NCBI GenBank assembly: GCA_964559535.1
Contig: CAZLIC010000006.1
Span: 34,721 to 98,720, forward strand
Origin: CAZLIC01 sp964559535
GTDB taxonomy: Bacteria > Pseudomonadota > Alphaproteobacteria > Rhodobacterales > Rhodobacteraceae
Direction of reading: 5' to 3'
DNA length: 64,000 nt
This document shows positions 51,516-61,190 of this stretch, in pieces (within the stretch, counting starts at the first letter, position 1; each line of letters begins with the position of its first letter). The translations under genes were made by a program, and so were the position numbers. The notes below the pieces were generated by a model, which saw nothing but the letters and a program-made list of their open reading frames with translations, had not been told where the DNA came from and ran no database searches.

Positions 51516-53990
51516 ATGAACTTCCACGCCCCTCAAGACGCTACGGCAGACCTCGGCAAGATCGTGATCGACGTCGAAGGCATGACCTGCGCATCCTGTG
51601 TCGGGCGCGTCGAGCGCGCGCTGCAGGCGGTTCCCGGGGTCAAGGCCGCCGCCGTCAACCTCGCGACGGAACGGGCAGAGATCATCGGACCCGACCTGGA
51701 CCGGTCGGCTCTGGTCAAGGCGATCGAGGACGCGGGCTATGACGTTCCGACGCGTCCCGTCGATCTCATCATCGAGGGGATGACCTGCGCCTCCTGCGTG
51801 GCACGGGTGGAGCGGGCCCTGAAAGCGGTGCCGGGTGTGACTGCGGCCAATGTGAACCTTGCGACCGAGCGCGCCACAGTCACCGGAACGGCGGACCTTG
51901 CCGCCCTGATCGGCGCAATCGCGGATGCGGGGTACGAAGCGCGGGCGGCGGCCGCAAGCGCCGACATCGCGGACGCCTCTGCCGAGAAGAAGGCGGCCGA
52001 GGAAGCCCTGCTCCGCCGCGACGTCACCATCGCAGGCGCGCTGACGCTGCCGGTTGCCGTGCTTGAGATGGGGGCGCATCTGGTCAACTGGGTCCACATG
52101 GCAGTGGTGAACACGATCGGCATGCAGAACAGCTGGTATCTTCAGTTTGCCCTGACCACTGCGGTTCTCCTCGGTCCCGGCCTGCGGTTCTACCGCAAGG
52201 GCTTTCCGGCGCTGGCCCGCCTTGCACCCGACATGAACAGCCTGGTCGCGGTCGGAACCTCGGCCGCCTACGGCTATTCGCTGGTCGCGACCTTTGCGCC
52301 TGCCGTTCTGCCCGAGGGCACGCTGAACGTCTATTACGAGGCGGCGGCGGTGATCGTCACCCTGATCCTTCTGGGCCGCCTGCTCGAGGCCCGCGCCAAA
52401 GGCCGCACGTCGGAGGCGATCAAGCGGCTGGTCGGGCTTCAGGCCAAGACTGCCCGTGTCCTGCGCAATGGCGAAGTGGTTGAAGTCACGGTCGCGGAAG
52501 TCCGCCCCGGCGACGTGGTCGAGGTCCGCCCCGGCGAGCGGGTGCCGGTCGACGGCGAGGTGACCGAAGGCGCAAGCTGGATCGACGAAAGCATGATCTC
52601 GGGCGAACCCGTGCCGGTGGAAAAGACGCCGGGCAGCCCGGTGACGGGCGGCACGGTGAACCAGACCGGCGCCTTCAGCTTTCGCGCGACGGCGGTCGGC
52701 GAGGCCACGATGCTGGCGCAGATCATCCGCATGGTCGAAGCCGCGCAGGGCGGCAAGCTGCCGATCCAGGCGCTGGTCGATCAGGTGACGATGTGGTTCG
52801 TGCCCGTCGTCATGGCGCTGGCGGCGCTGACCTTTGCCGTCTGGCTGATCTTCGGGCCTGATCCGGCCCTGACCTTCGGCCTCGTCAACGCCGTCGCCGT
52901 CCTGATCATTGCCTGCCCCTGCGCCATGGGTCTGGCCACGCCGACCTCGATCATGGTCGGCACCGGGCGCGGTGCCGAAATGGGCGTGCTCTTCCGCAAG
53001 GGCGAGGCTCTGCAAGCCTTGCAGGGCGTGAAGGTGGTCGCGTTCGACAAGACCGGAACCCTGACCGAGGGCAAGCCGCGCCTGACCGACATGGTGCTGG
53101 CACCGGGTTTCGACCGCGCTGCCGTTCTGGCGGCCGTCGCCACCGTCGAGGCCAAGTCCGAGCATCCCATCGCCCGCGCCATCGTTGCGGCGGCGGCGGA
53201 CGAGGGCCTGACACTTCCCGAAGTCACCGCTTTTGAATCCGTCACCGGCTTTGGCGTGGCGGCGCAGGCGGGCGGGCAGCGGGTCGAGATTGGCGCCGAC
53301 CGCTACATGGCGCGGCTTGGCCTCGATGTGTCCGGCTTTGCCGAAACCGCCACCCGTTTGGCCGACGAGGGCAAGTCACCGCTCTACGCGGCCATCGACG
53401 GCAGGCTTGCGGCCATCATCGCCGTTGCGGACCCGATCAAGGAGACCACGCCGCAGGCGATCCAGGCGCTGCACCGGCTGGGGCTGAAGGTTGCGATGAT
53501 CACCGGCGACAATGGCCGCACCGCGAACGCCATCGCTCGCCAGCTCGGCATCGACGAGGTGGTGGCCGAAGTGCTGCCCGACGGCAAGGTCACGGCGGTC
53601 AAGCGTCTGAAGGGCCTGGGCCCGCTGGCCTATGTCGGCGACGGGATCAACGATGCGCCCGCCCTGGCCGAAGCGGACGTGGGCCTTGCCGTCGGCACCG
53701 GCACCGACATTGCCATCGAGGCGGCGGACGTGGTGCTGATGTCGGGCAGGCTGACTGCGGTCTCGGATGCCATCGCGCTGTCCAAGGCCACGATGCGCAA
53801 CATCCGCCAGAACCTGTTCTGGGCCTTCATCTACAATGCCCTGCTGATCCCGGTTGCCGCAGGCGCGCTCTGGCCCGCCTTCGGTATCCTGCTGTCGCCG
53901 ATCTTTGCCGCCGCTGCGATGGCGCTGTCGTCGGTCTTCGTTCTTGGCAATGCGCTGCGACTGCGGCGATTTACAGCAGCCGAAGCATGA
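51516..53990 (+). CDS. copA: Cu(I)-exporting P1B-ATPase CopA
   Basis: An 824-residue pump with two N-terminal HMA domains, each with GMTCASC (residues ~22-28 and ~88-94), then eight membrane helices. Core motifs: SMISGEPVPVEK (actuator), the membrane metal site CPC in IACPCAMGLATPTS, DKTGTLTEGK, SEHPIARAI and GDGINDAPALAEADVG. It moves Cu(I) from cytosol to periplasm using ATP. It is the first gene of copA-nuclease-cueR, behind a CueR promoter. Confidence 0.95.
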   Translation: MNFHAPQDATADLGKIVIDVEGMTCASCVGRVERALQAVPGVKAAAVNLATERAEIIGPDLDRSALVKAIEDAGYDVPTRPVDLIIEGMTCASCVARVERALKAVPGVTAANVNLATERATVTGTADLAALIGAIADAGYEARAAAASADIADASAEKKAAEEALLRRDVTIAGALTLPVAVLEMGAHLVNWVHMAVVNTIGMQNSWYLQFALTTAVLLGPGLRFYRKGFPALARLAPDMNSLVAVGTSAAYGYSLVATFAPAVLPEGTLNVYYEAAAVIVTLILLGRLLEARAKGRTSEAIKRLVGLQAKTARVLRNGEVVEVTVAEVRPGDVVEVRPGERVPVDGEVTEGASWIDESMISGEPVPVEKTPGSPVTGGTVNQTGAFSFRATAVGEATMLAQIIRMVEAAQGGKLPIQALVDQVTMWFVPVVMALAALTFAVWLIFGPDPALTFGLVNAVAVLIIACPCAMGLATPTSIMVGTGRGAEMGVLFRKGEALQALQGVKVVAFDKTGTLTEGKPRLTDMVLAPGFDRAAVLAAVATVEAKSEHPIARAIVAAAADEGLTLPEVTAFESVTGFGVAAQAGGQRVEIGADRYMARLGLDVSGFAETATRLADEGKSPLYAAIDGRLAAIIAVADPIKETTPQAIQALHRLGLKVAMITGDNGRTANAIARQLGIDEVVAEVLPDGKVTAVKRLKGLGPLAYVGDGINDAPALAEADVGLAVGTGTDIAIEAADVVLMSGRLTAVSDAIALSKATMRNIRQNLFWAFIYNALLIPVAAGALWPAFGILLSPIFAAAAMALSSVFVLGNALRLRRFTAAEA

Positions 53991-54064
53991 ATATCGGGCT
54001 TACTCTTGCCGCAGCAGTCAGCGAAGGCGATGGTCTTCCCCGGACCGGCAGGCAGGAGACTCTC

Positions 54065-55342
54065 ATGGACGCAGGCAACACCGCCATTCAGGCGCTGATC
54101 CGCCGCTGGAAGGACGATCCGGCGGCGACGTATCAGTCCTGGTTCCTGTGGTCCGAACGGGTCAAGAACTTCCGTTCGATCCGGCGCGGTCTTCAGGTCG
54201 TCGTGGCCGAGATCGACGCCGGCACCTTCGGCAACGCCTATCGCGGCTCGACGCTGGAAACGGTGGTCCATTCCATCGCCGAACAGCGCCAGATCTTTCG
54301 CGGTGCCGACCACGCCTTCCTGTGGAAGCCAAAGCTGCGGATTCCGGACATCTACGAAAATCCGGCCAACCAGCGCGCCTTCGGCCGGATGATCGACGGT
54401 TGCGCCTGCTGTTCCAGCGCCACGGACATTATCCGTCACATCTGTGACATCGACCGCCACCGCATCAAGGGGCTGGGGCCTGCGGTGGCCAACCTGCTTT
54501 ATTTCCTGCATCCCACGCTGGTCCCGCCCTTCAATACCCGCATCGTCGAAGGCTACAACCGGCTGACCGGGGCGAAGGTGAAACTGGGAAGCTGGCCGGA
54601 TTACCTTGCCATGCGCGAGGGGATCATCGACCTGAACGCCCGCTTCCGCGACCTGCTGTCGAACGATCTTGGTGCCATCGCGGCACTGCTGTTCGACATC
54701 GGCTCGGACCGCTACCCCGCCCCGCCGCGCGACGGCAGCGATGCCGCCGCCTTTGCCGACCGCCTGCGCTCGGCCCGCGCCGCCGCCGCCGCGCTGACCC
54801 CCGCCGAGGCGCGCAGCGAAAAGGACGAGGCCAGCCATTCCGAGGTGCAGTCCTGGCTGCGCGACCTTGGCCATGCGCTTGGCTACCGGGTCTGGATCGC
54901 GGCCAACGACCGGGGACGGCTCCATGCCGGGCGACCGCTGGGCGAGGAGTGCCTCGACGCGCTTCCCCCGGCCCTGGCGACGGCCCCCGGGGCCGAGGCG
55001 GTGCGGCTGATCGACGTGCTCTGGCTGCGCCGCGATGCCGACCGGGTGGCCGCCGCCTTCGAGGTCGAGCATTCCACCTCGATCTATTCCGGCGTGGTCC
55101 GGATGCTCGACCTTGCGCTCGGTCACGCCGATCCGCAGGCAGAAGGCGGCCTGTTCCTCGTCGCCCCCGACGCCCGCGAGGCCGAAGTGCGGGCGCAACT
55201 GGCGCGCCCCGCCTTCGCCCGCGTCGCCGACCTGAAGATCGGCTGGCTGCCCTATGGCGAATTGTCCCGGCACCGCGATGCCATTTCCCGGTTTGGCGAG
55301 GGCTTGAAGGCAATTCGGGCGATCGCCCGCCCGCTGCCCTGA
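54065..55342 (+). CDS. Predicted HhH/PD-(D/E)XK nuclease, restriction-like
   Basis: A 425-residue protein. Residues ~140-175 contain a helix-hairpin-helix-type segment (HRIKGLGPAVANLLYFLHPT) after a CCSS-containing turn. The C-terminal half (from ~250) reads EVQSWLRDLGHALGYRVWIA, then IDVLWLRRDADRVAAAFEVE HST, matching a PD-(D/E)XK core (Asp...Glu-x-Glu). Relatives are often labelled type II restriction endonuclease. No methyltransferase is adjacent. AGGAG at 54053-54057 supports the start. It lies within the copper operon, 74 bases after copA. Confidence 0.65.
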   Translation: MDAGNTAIQALIRRWKDDPAATYQSWFLWSERVKNFRSIRRGLQVVVAEIDAGTFGNAYRGSTLETVVHSIAEQRQIFRGADHAFLWKPKLRIPDIYENPANQRAFGRMIDGCACCSSATDIIRHICDIDRHRIKGLGPAVANLLYFLHPTLVPPFNTRIVEGYNRLTGAKVKLGSWPDYLAMREGIIDLNARFRDLLSNDLGAIAALLFDIGSDRYPAPPRDGSDAAAFADRLRSARAAAAALTPAEARSEKDEASHSEVQSWLRDLGHALGYRVWIAANDRGRLHAGRPLGEECLDALPPALATAPGAEAVRLIDVLWLRRDADRVAAAFEVEHSTSIYSGVVRMLDLALGHADPQAEGGLFLVAPDAREAEVRAQLARPAFARVADLKIGWLPYGELSRHRDAISRFGEGLKAIRAIARPLP

Positions 55343-55366
55343 AACGGATGCGAAAGGAGACTGGCG

Positions 55367-55837
55367 ATGAACATCGGAGAAGCTTCAAAGGCCTCGGGCG
55401 TTTCCGCCAAGATGATCCGCTATTACGAGTCGATCGGCCTCATCCCGGCAGCGGGGCGAACGGTTGCGGGTTACCGCGTCTACACCATGACCGAGGTCCA
55501 GCTTCTGCGCTTCATCCGCAGGGCGCGGGATCTGGGCTTTTCGGTCGAGAGGATCGGGGAGTTGCTGGCGCTGTGGCAGGATCGTTCCCGGCAAAGCGCC
55601 GATGTGAAACAGATTGCCCTTCAGCAGATCGCCGGTCTTGAAGTTCGAATTGGCGAGATGCAGGCAATGATGGACACGCTTCGTCATCTGGCAGATGCGT
55701 GCTGCGGCGATCATCGCCCGGACTGTCCGATCCTTGCAGACCTTGTGAATGGACCCGATCAGGGCAGCAATGTGGCCCAGGATGAACGAACTTCCGCGGT
55801 CCGCTCCGGAAAGGCCGCCGGGCTTCAAGCGCATTGA
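55367..55837 (+). CDS. cueR: Copper-responsive MerR-family regulator CueR
   Basis: A 156-residue MerR-type activator. N-terminal winged helix MNIGEASKASGVSAKMIRYYESIGLI, coiled-coil dimerisation helix (~80-110), and the metal loop CCGDHRPDCPIL. In it the two cysteines eight residues apart correspond to the Cu(I)-binding pair of CueR. It should activate copA, copZ and the L,D-transpeptidase operon through their 19-base-spaced promoters. The tail past the loop is ~30 residues longer than in E. coli CueR. Confidence 0.9.
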   Translation: MNIGEASKASGVSAKMIRYYESIGLIPAAGRTVAGYRVYTMTEVQLLRFIRRARDLGFSVERIGELLALWQDRSRQSADVKQIALQQIAGLEVRIGEMQAMMDTLRHLADACCGDHRPDCPILADLVNGPDQGSNVAQDERTSAVRSGKAAGLQAH

Positions 55838-56009
55838 CACTCCGCAGCGTGCGCATGATCATGATTTGGAACGTCTGATCAAAGCGTTGGGCTGCGCCGG
55901 GATGGCAGCGTGATTGCCCTGGCAGGCGGCAGACGAGGTTTTGTGGCCGGGTATCGCGGTTTCAGGCCCGCCGCAGTGGCGGTTTCTCGTTTTTCGGGCA
56001 GCACTGTCC

Positions 56010-56806
56010 TCATGCCATCAGCTTTCGTCGCACCAGGAACAGGTTGCCGAGTGCGAACAGGGTGAAGAGTGAGGCGCAAGCGCCATTGGTCCGAGCGCAG
56101 CGCCGAACGCGCGGTTCCTGGCCAGCCCCTTGTAGCGGGTCTTCGCATGGCCGAACTTGCGCTTGATGACGCGGAAGGGGTGCTCGACCCTGGCCCTGGC
56201 CCTGACCATGGCGATGCGGCGGTTGATCTGCGCGTCGACCGGATGCAGTTCACCGCCCTTGGGGGCCTTGCGCATGACACCCCAGACCTTGCCCGGCCCC
56301 GTGAAGGCGGCCTCGCGTTCGGCACTCACGTATCCGTCGCCATTGTCGCTCGGACCAATGGCGCTCCAATGGCAACTCGGCCCCGACCGAGGTTTCATCG
56401 CCGTGCAGCAGTTCGTCCCAGACCTGACTGTCGTGGAGCTTCGCTGTCGAGGTCTCCAGGCTGTGCACCGTGCCGCTGTCCACATCGACGCCGATGTGCG
56501 CGTTTGTCGGGAAATTGATCCACTGGATCAATTTCTGATCCTCCTCACTGCCGAAATACCCGTCGTTGCCCTTCTTGGTGGACGACATCTCGGGGTCGCG
56601 CGCGCGGGCCTTGTTCTTCGTCGAGGCGTTCGCCATGTCACTCGAACCAGTGGCGTTCCATGGCTCACCGCCGATGATCGTGGCGTCAACCAAGGTCCCC
56701 GACCGCAGCGTGATCCCCTTGTCGGCCAGATGCGCGTTCACCTCCGCAAAGATCGCCTCGGTCAGCCCGTGCCGCTCCAGCAGGTGGCGGAAGTTCAGGT
56801 AGCTCT
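56010..56806 (-). pseudogene. Decayed IS5-family transposase
   Basis: On the minus strand, conserved IS5-type pieces can be read in different frames: YLNFRHLLERHGL, NAHLADKGITLRSGTLVDAT, WDELLHGDE, then, after a frame change near 56370, FRVIKRKFGHAKTRYKGLAR, and after another near 56085, NLFLVRRKLMA with the stop at 56010. The start is missing, cut at about 56806. It lies between cueR and the chromosomal cupin gene, marking the right edge of the island. No intact inverted repeats were identified. Confidence 0.8.
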
Positions 56807-56860
56807 ATCTCGAAGAGGCTGATTTCTCTCCGCCAATTTCAACGAAAGTGAATGACTTAC

Positions 56861-57919
56861 TCACCCCGGCAGCATTACCTCCAGCACCTCGGTCCCCGGC
56901 TCCGCCTCGGCGTGTTCCGTCTCCATGCCGGGCGGGATGACGTAGGCGTCGCCCGGTTCCAGCCGCACCGGGTCGCGGCCCTTGCCGTGCAGCGTGAAGC
57001 TGCCCGCCATGACGAAGCCGAAGAGGATGTCGGCTGAGTGCGTCACCGGGGCGGTCGCCGCGTCGTCGGGGCGCAGGACCTTCACGTCGGCCACGCCGCG
57101 GGTGTTGGTGGCGATGGTGGTGTCTCGGGCTTCCCAGCCGGGCAGGCGGGAAGGTCCGAACGCCCCTTGTGACGCCGTGTTGTGGACGAAGCGTTGGCCC
57201 TGCCATTCGCGGTCGGGGCGCAGGTGGGGGGTGGGGAGGGTGAGGTCGTGGTCGATCTCGGTGATGTGCTCGGCCGGGACGCCGATTTCCACGACCTCGA
57301 TCCCGTCACTGGCGAACAGCACGCGGTGGCGGATTTCGGGGGGCTGGATGAAGCAGTCGCCCGCGTGCAGGCGGATGGGTTCGCCCTGATCTTCATACAC
57401 CACATCAACCCAGCCGCGGACGCAGAAGATGAGCTGGAAGCCGACCTTGTGGAAATGCACCATGTCGGGCACCGGCCCGCCCTGCGGGATGCGGATGTGG
57501 CTGGCGATCATGGCGCCGCCGAGGCGGGTGGGGACGAGGTCGCGGTAGTGCATGCCGGCGCGGCCCACCACCCAGGGCGCCCGGTCGGCGAGGCGGCGGG
57601 TGACGAAGGCGTGTTCGGTGGGCGGCTGGATGACCGGCGGGTCGAGCGGTTCGATGACCACGCGGGTGCCGCCGGGGGCGGTGAGTTCCGTCGCGCCGCC
57701 CGCGATGAGGACCGGGTCATCGGCGAGGATGGCGAGGGTGCCGGGGGGGGCGTCGGAGGTGTCGAGCCGGAGGCGCAGGCCGTGGCCCGAGAAGACGGCG
57801 GTGCGCGGGTTGTCGGCCGGGAAGATGCGGTCCATCCGCAGGCCGAGTTTCCTGAAGAACCCGATATCCTCGGCCAGCGCGGTGGTGGGCAGGTGGACCT
57901 GGGCGCGGATGTTCTGCAT
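56861..57919 (-). CDS. Bicupin protein
   Basis: A 352-residue protein with an N-terminal ~100-residue domain (VHLPTTALAEDIGFFRKLGL, glyoxalase-like opening) and a cupin barrel. The latter has DMVHFHKVGFQLIFCVRGWVDVVYEDQGE and LHAGDCFIQPPEIRHRV, and a second cupin near the end (ADILFGFVMAGSFTLHGKGR, then EPGDAYVIPPGMETEH). Catalytic metal ligands His/Glu are likely present in the first barrel. The substrate is unknown. Divergent from maeB. Confidence 0.78.
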   Translation of the reverse strand: MQNIRAQVHLPTTALAEDIGFFRKLGLRMDRIFPADNPRTAVFSGHGLRLRLDTSDAPPGTLAILADDPVLIAGGATELTAPGGTRVVIEPLDPPVIQPPTEHAFVTRRLADRAPWVVGRAGMHYRDLVPTRLGGAMIASHIRIPQGGPVPDMVHFHKVGFQLIFCVRGWVDVVYEDQGEPIRLHAGDCFIQPPEIRHRVLFASDGIEVVEIGVPAEHITEIDHDLTLPTPHLRPDREWQGQRFVHNTASQGAFGPSRLPGWEARDTTIATNTRGVADVKVLRPDDAATAPVTHSADILFGFVMAGSFTLHGKGRDPVRLEPGDAYVIPPGMETEHAEAEPGTEVLEVMLPG

Positions 57920-58048
57920 TCTGACGCTCCTGCTGATGCGGGGTATTCTTTCCGTTGCAGGCGCGGTGTAAAGGCCCGAGGGGACAGGCTGCCCCTGGCG
58001 GGCGCGGGAAACAGATCGTTCAACGTTGAACGACCGGCGGAGGGGCAG

Positions 58049-60328
58049 ATGGACGAGACACGGCAGGACGCGGCGCGGCACCCGGCGCTGGATTATCACG
58101 AGTATCCGAAGCCCGGGAAGCTGGAGATCCGGGCGACGAAGCCGCTGGCGAACGGGCAGGACCTGTCGCTGGCATACTCTCCGGGGGTGGCCGAGGCCTG
58201 TCTGGCGATCAAGGCCGAGCCTTCGGATGCGGCGCGGTATACGACGCGGGGCAATCTGGTGGCGGTGATCACCAACGGCACGGCGGTGCTGGGGCTGGGG
58301 AACATCGGGGCGCTGGCGTCGAAGCCGGTGATGGAGGGCAAGGCCGTCCTGTTCAAGAAGTTCGCCAACATCGACTGTTTCGACATCGAGGTGAACGAGC
58401 CTGATCCGGTGAAGCTGGCGGATATTGTCTGTGCGCTGGAGCCGACGTTCGGGGCGGTGAACCTGGAGGACATCAAGGCGCCGGATTGCTTTGTGGTGGA
58501 GCAGTTGTGCCGCGAGCGGATGAAGATTCCGGTGTTTCATGACGACCAGCACGGGACGGCCATCGTGGTGGGGGCGGCGGCGACGAATGCGCTGCATGTG
58601 GCGGGCAAGCGGTTCGATCAGATCAAGGTCGTCAGCACCGGCGGCGGGGCGGCGGGGATTGCCTGCCTGAACATGCTGCTGAAATTGGGCGTGCGGCGGG
58701 AAAACGTCTGGCTGTGCGACCTGCAGGGGCTGGTCTACCACGGCCGCGAAAAGGACATGACGGCGCAGAAGGCGGCCTATGCGCAGGGGGATGTGGCGGC
58801 CACGCTGGCCGAGGTGATTGCCGGGGCCGACCTGTTTTTGGGGCTTTCCGGCCCCGGCGTGCTGACGCCCGGCATGGTGGCAACCATGGCACCCGACCCG
58901 ATCATCTTTGCCCTGGCGAACCCCACGCCCGAGATCATGCCCGACCTTGCCCGCGAGGCGGCGCCGGGCGCGATCATTGCCACGGGGCGGTCGGATTTTC
59001 CCAATCAGGTCAACAACGTGCTGTGTTTCCCCTTCATCTTTCGCGGGGCGCTGGATGTGGGGGCGACGGTGATCAACGACGCGATGCAGCTTGCCTGCAT
59101 CGATGGCATCGCCGCGCTGGCGCGGGCCACCACCAGTGCCGAGGCGGCGGCTGCCTATCAGGGCGAGAAGCTGAGCTTTGGCCCCGAGTACCTGATCCCC
59201 AAGCCCTTTGACCCCCGGCTGATCGGCGTGGTGGCCACGGCGGTGGCGCGGGCGGCCATGGAGTCGGGCGTGGCGACGCGGCCGATTGCGGACATTGACG
59301 CCTACAAGCGGGGGCTGGACGGGTCGGTGTTCCGCTCGGCCCTGTTGATGCGGCCGGTGTTCGAGGCGTCGCGGATGGCCGACCGGCGGATCGTGTTCGC
59401 CGAGGGCGAGGACGAGCGGGTGCTGCGTGCGGCCAATGCGATGATCGAGGAGACGACCGACAAGCCCATCCTGATCGGTCGCCCCGAGGTTGTGGCGCAG
59501 CGGTGTGAACGGGCAGGGCTGCCGATCCGCCCCGGGCGCGACTTTGACATCGTGAACCCCGAGAATGACCCGCGCTACCGCGACTATTGGGAGACGTATC
59601 TGGGCCTGATGTCGCGGCAGGGGGTGACGCCCGACATTGCCCGCGCGGTGATGCGCACCAACAGCACGGCCATCGGCGCGGTGATGGTGCACCGGGGCGA
59701 GGCGGACAGCCTGATTTGCGGGACGTTCGGGCAGTATCTGTGGCATCTGAACTATGTGCGGCAGGTGCTGGCGCGCGGGGGGTTGCGGCCCATCGGGGCG
59801 CTGTCGCTGATGATCCTGGAGGACGGTCCGCTGTTCATTGCGGATACCCATGTTCACCCCGACCCGACCCCTGTGCAGATCATGGACACGGTGATTGGTG
59901 CCGCGCGGCACGTGAAGCGGTTCGGCATCGCGCCGAAGGTGGCGCTGTGTTCATCGAGCCAGTTTGGCAACCTGGAATCCGAGTCGGGCCGCAAGATGCG
60001 GGCAGCACTGGAGTTGCTGGACGAGCGCCAGCCCGACTTCGCGTATGAGGGCGAGATGCATATCGATTCCGCGCTGGATCAGGGCATCCGCGAACGGATC
60101 TTTCCGGGGGCGCGGTTCGACGGTGCGGCGAACGTGCTGATTTTCGCCAACATCGACGCGGCGTCCGGTGTGCGCAACATCCTGAAGATGCGGGCAGGGG
60201 GGCTGGAGGTCGGACCGGTGCTGATGGGGATGGGGAACACGGCGCATATCGTGACGCCGTCGATCACCGCGCGGGGGCTGTTCAACATGTCGGCGCTGGC
60301 CGGAACGCCGGTGGCGCATTACGGGTGA
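58049..60328 (+). CDS. maeB: NADP-dependent malic enzyme fused to phosphotransacetylase-like domain
   Basis: A 759-residue protein. N-terminal malic-enzyme domain: AYSPGVAEACLAIK, FHDDQHGTAIVVGAAATNAL and the NADP-binding STGGGAAGIA. The C-terminal ~320 residues resemble phosphate acetyltransferase (IVFAEGEDERVLRAANAMIE; PKVALCSSSQFGN; GAANVLIFANIDAASG). It decarboxylates malate to pyruvate making NADPH; the second domain is regulatory in known family members. GGAGGGG before the ATG at 58049 fixes the start. Confidence 0.94.
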   Translation: MDETRQDAARHPALDYHEYPKPGKLEIRATKPLANGQDLSLAYSPGVAEACLAIKAEPSDAARYTTRGNLVAVITNGTAVLGLGNIGALASKPVMEGKAVLFKKFANIDCFDIEVNEPDPVKLADIVCALEPTFGAVNLEDIKAPDCFVVEQLCRERMKIPVFHDDQHGTAIVVGAAATNALHVAGKRFDQIKVVSTGGGAAGIACLNMLLKLGVRRENVWLCDLQGLVYHGREKDMTAQKAAYAQGDVAATLAEVIAGADLFLGLSGPGVLTPGMVATMAPDPIIFALANPTPEIMPDLAREAAPGAIIATGRSDFPNQVNNVLCFPFIFRGALDVGATVINDAMQLACIDGIAALARATTSAEAAAAYQGEKLSFGPEYLIPKPFDPRLIGVVATAVARAAMESGVATRPIADIDAYKRGLDGSVFRSALLMRPVFEASRMADRRIVFAEGEDERVLRAANAMIEETTDKPILIGRPEVVAQRCERAGLPIRPGRDFDIVNPENDPRYRDYWETYLGLMSRQGVTPDIARAVMRTNSTAIGAVMVHRGEADSLICGTFGQYLWHLNYVRQVLARGGLRPIGALSLMILEDGPLFIADTHVHPDPTPVQIMDTVIGAARHVKRFGIAPKVALCSSSQFGNLESESGRKMRAALELLDERQPDFAYEGEMHIDSALDQGIRERIFPGARFDGAANVLIFANIDAASGVRNILKMRAGGLEVGPVLMGMGNTAHIVTPSITARGLFNMSALAGTPVAHYG

Positions 60329-60804
60329 TGGAGGGGCCGTATTCACCGCGTGACTTGCGCCGGGCCGTGAATGCGTCGGCGTTGCTGGGGTGGGCGGCGG
60401 TGGTTGTCCTGGAACTCAGCTGGGCTGGGCCGCTCTACCTCGTTGCCGCGGTGTTTGGCTTACCGATTGCGTTTCTTGCCAGTTGGTTGATCGGCGCGCC
60501 GGTGTTGCATCGGGTGATGCGGCGGACCGTCACCTATCCGCGGGCAGCGTTCTTTGGCGGGGTGATCGCTGCGGCGATGGCGTTGGCCAGCATTGCCATC
60601 GGACGATACATGGGCTGGCGGCAATCCGTTGATGACATGTCTTGGTCGCAGATCGGTGGCGGTGCCTATGTGCGCGAGATCGACGGCATCCTGACGCCCT
60701 ACGGATGGTGGATCGTGGCGCAGAACAGCCTGATCCTGATCGCCATCGGGGCGGGGATCGGCGTGGCGGTGCGCTGGTGGATCGGGCCGGGGAGGCGGGC
60801 GTAG
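60328..60804 (+). CDS. Hypothetical membrane protein
   Basis: About 158 residues with four hydrophobic segments (near residues 17-38, 40-58, 72-88 and 128-150). Unrecognised family. The start overlaps the last base of the maeB stop (TGATG); GTG at 60325 is the alternative. It is likely co-transcribed with maeB. Confidence 0.6.
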   Translation: MEGPYSPRDLRRAVNASALLGWAAVVVLELSWAGPLYLVAAVFGLPIAFLASWLIGAPVLHRVMRRTVTYPRAAFFGGVIAAAMALASIAIGRYMGWRQSVDDMSWSQIGGGAYVREIDGILTPYGWWIVAQNSLILIAIGAGIGVAVRWWIGPGRRA

Positions 60805-60855
60805 GGCGGAGTTCACCTCGCCGTTGCGCCGGTGGCGGGGTGAACCCCGCCCTAC
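60801..60855. terminator. Long hairpin between convergent genes (REP-like)
   Basis: An imperfect stem of about 22 bases: GTAGGGCGGAGTTCACC... against ...GGTGAACCCCGCCCTAC, with a short loop near GTTGCGCCGGT. It overlaps the stop codons of the membrane protein and of brnA. It suits a bidirectional terminator, and its form resembles REP elements scattered in these genomes (a similar CCCCACCCTAC half occurs near 17270). Confidence 0.6.
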
Positions 60856-61190
60856 CTTGGCGGCAGGCCCAGAGCGGCGCGCAGCGTGGCGTTGGCGCGG
60901 GTTTGCCAGCCCTTCCCGCCTTCGCGCAGGCGGTCCAGCACGTCGGGGTCAAGGTGCAGGGTGACGCGGCGTTTCTTCTGGTCTTCGGGCAGCGGCGGGC
61001 GGCCGAGCTTGCCATTGGCCTGAAGCAGGGCGACGAGATCGGGGAAGTCCCAGACGGGGCGGGCCTTGGCGAACCATTCGTCGTCGAGTTCGAACGTGTC
61101 CGGGTCTTCCGCGATGGCGCGGTTGATGGCCTCGTCTTCTTCCGGCGTCGGCGGAATCGGCACGGGCTTCAGCTGCCGCGGATGGTCCAT
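60852..61190 (-). CDS. brnA: BrnA-family antitoxin
   Basis: A 112-residue protein with an acidic N-terminal half (PTPEEDEAINRAIAEDPDTF) and a ribbon-helix-helix DNA-binding C-terminus (KKRRVTLHLDPDVLDRLREG, then WQTRANATLRAALGL). This is the BrnA antitoxin that both binds BrnT and represses the operon. It overlaps brnT by 22 bases. Confidence 0.88.
   Translation of the reverse strand: MDHPRQLKPVPIPPTPEEDEAINRAIAEDPDTFELDDEWFAKARPVWDFPDLVALLQANGKLGRPPLPEDQKKRRVTLHLDPDVLDRLREGGKGWQTRANATLRAALGLPPR

Noticed and set aside
56861..59911. 1016-codon minus-strand frame running through maeB
   Set aside because: Only its last 352 residues are the cupin protein; the rest is antisense to maeB.
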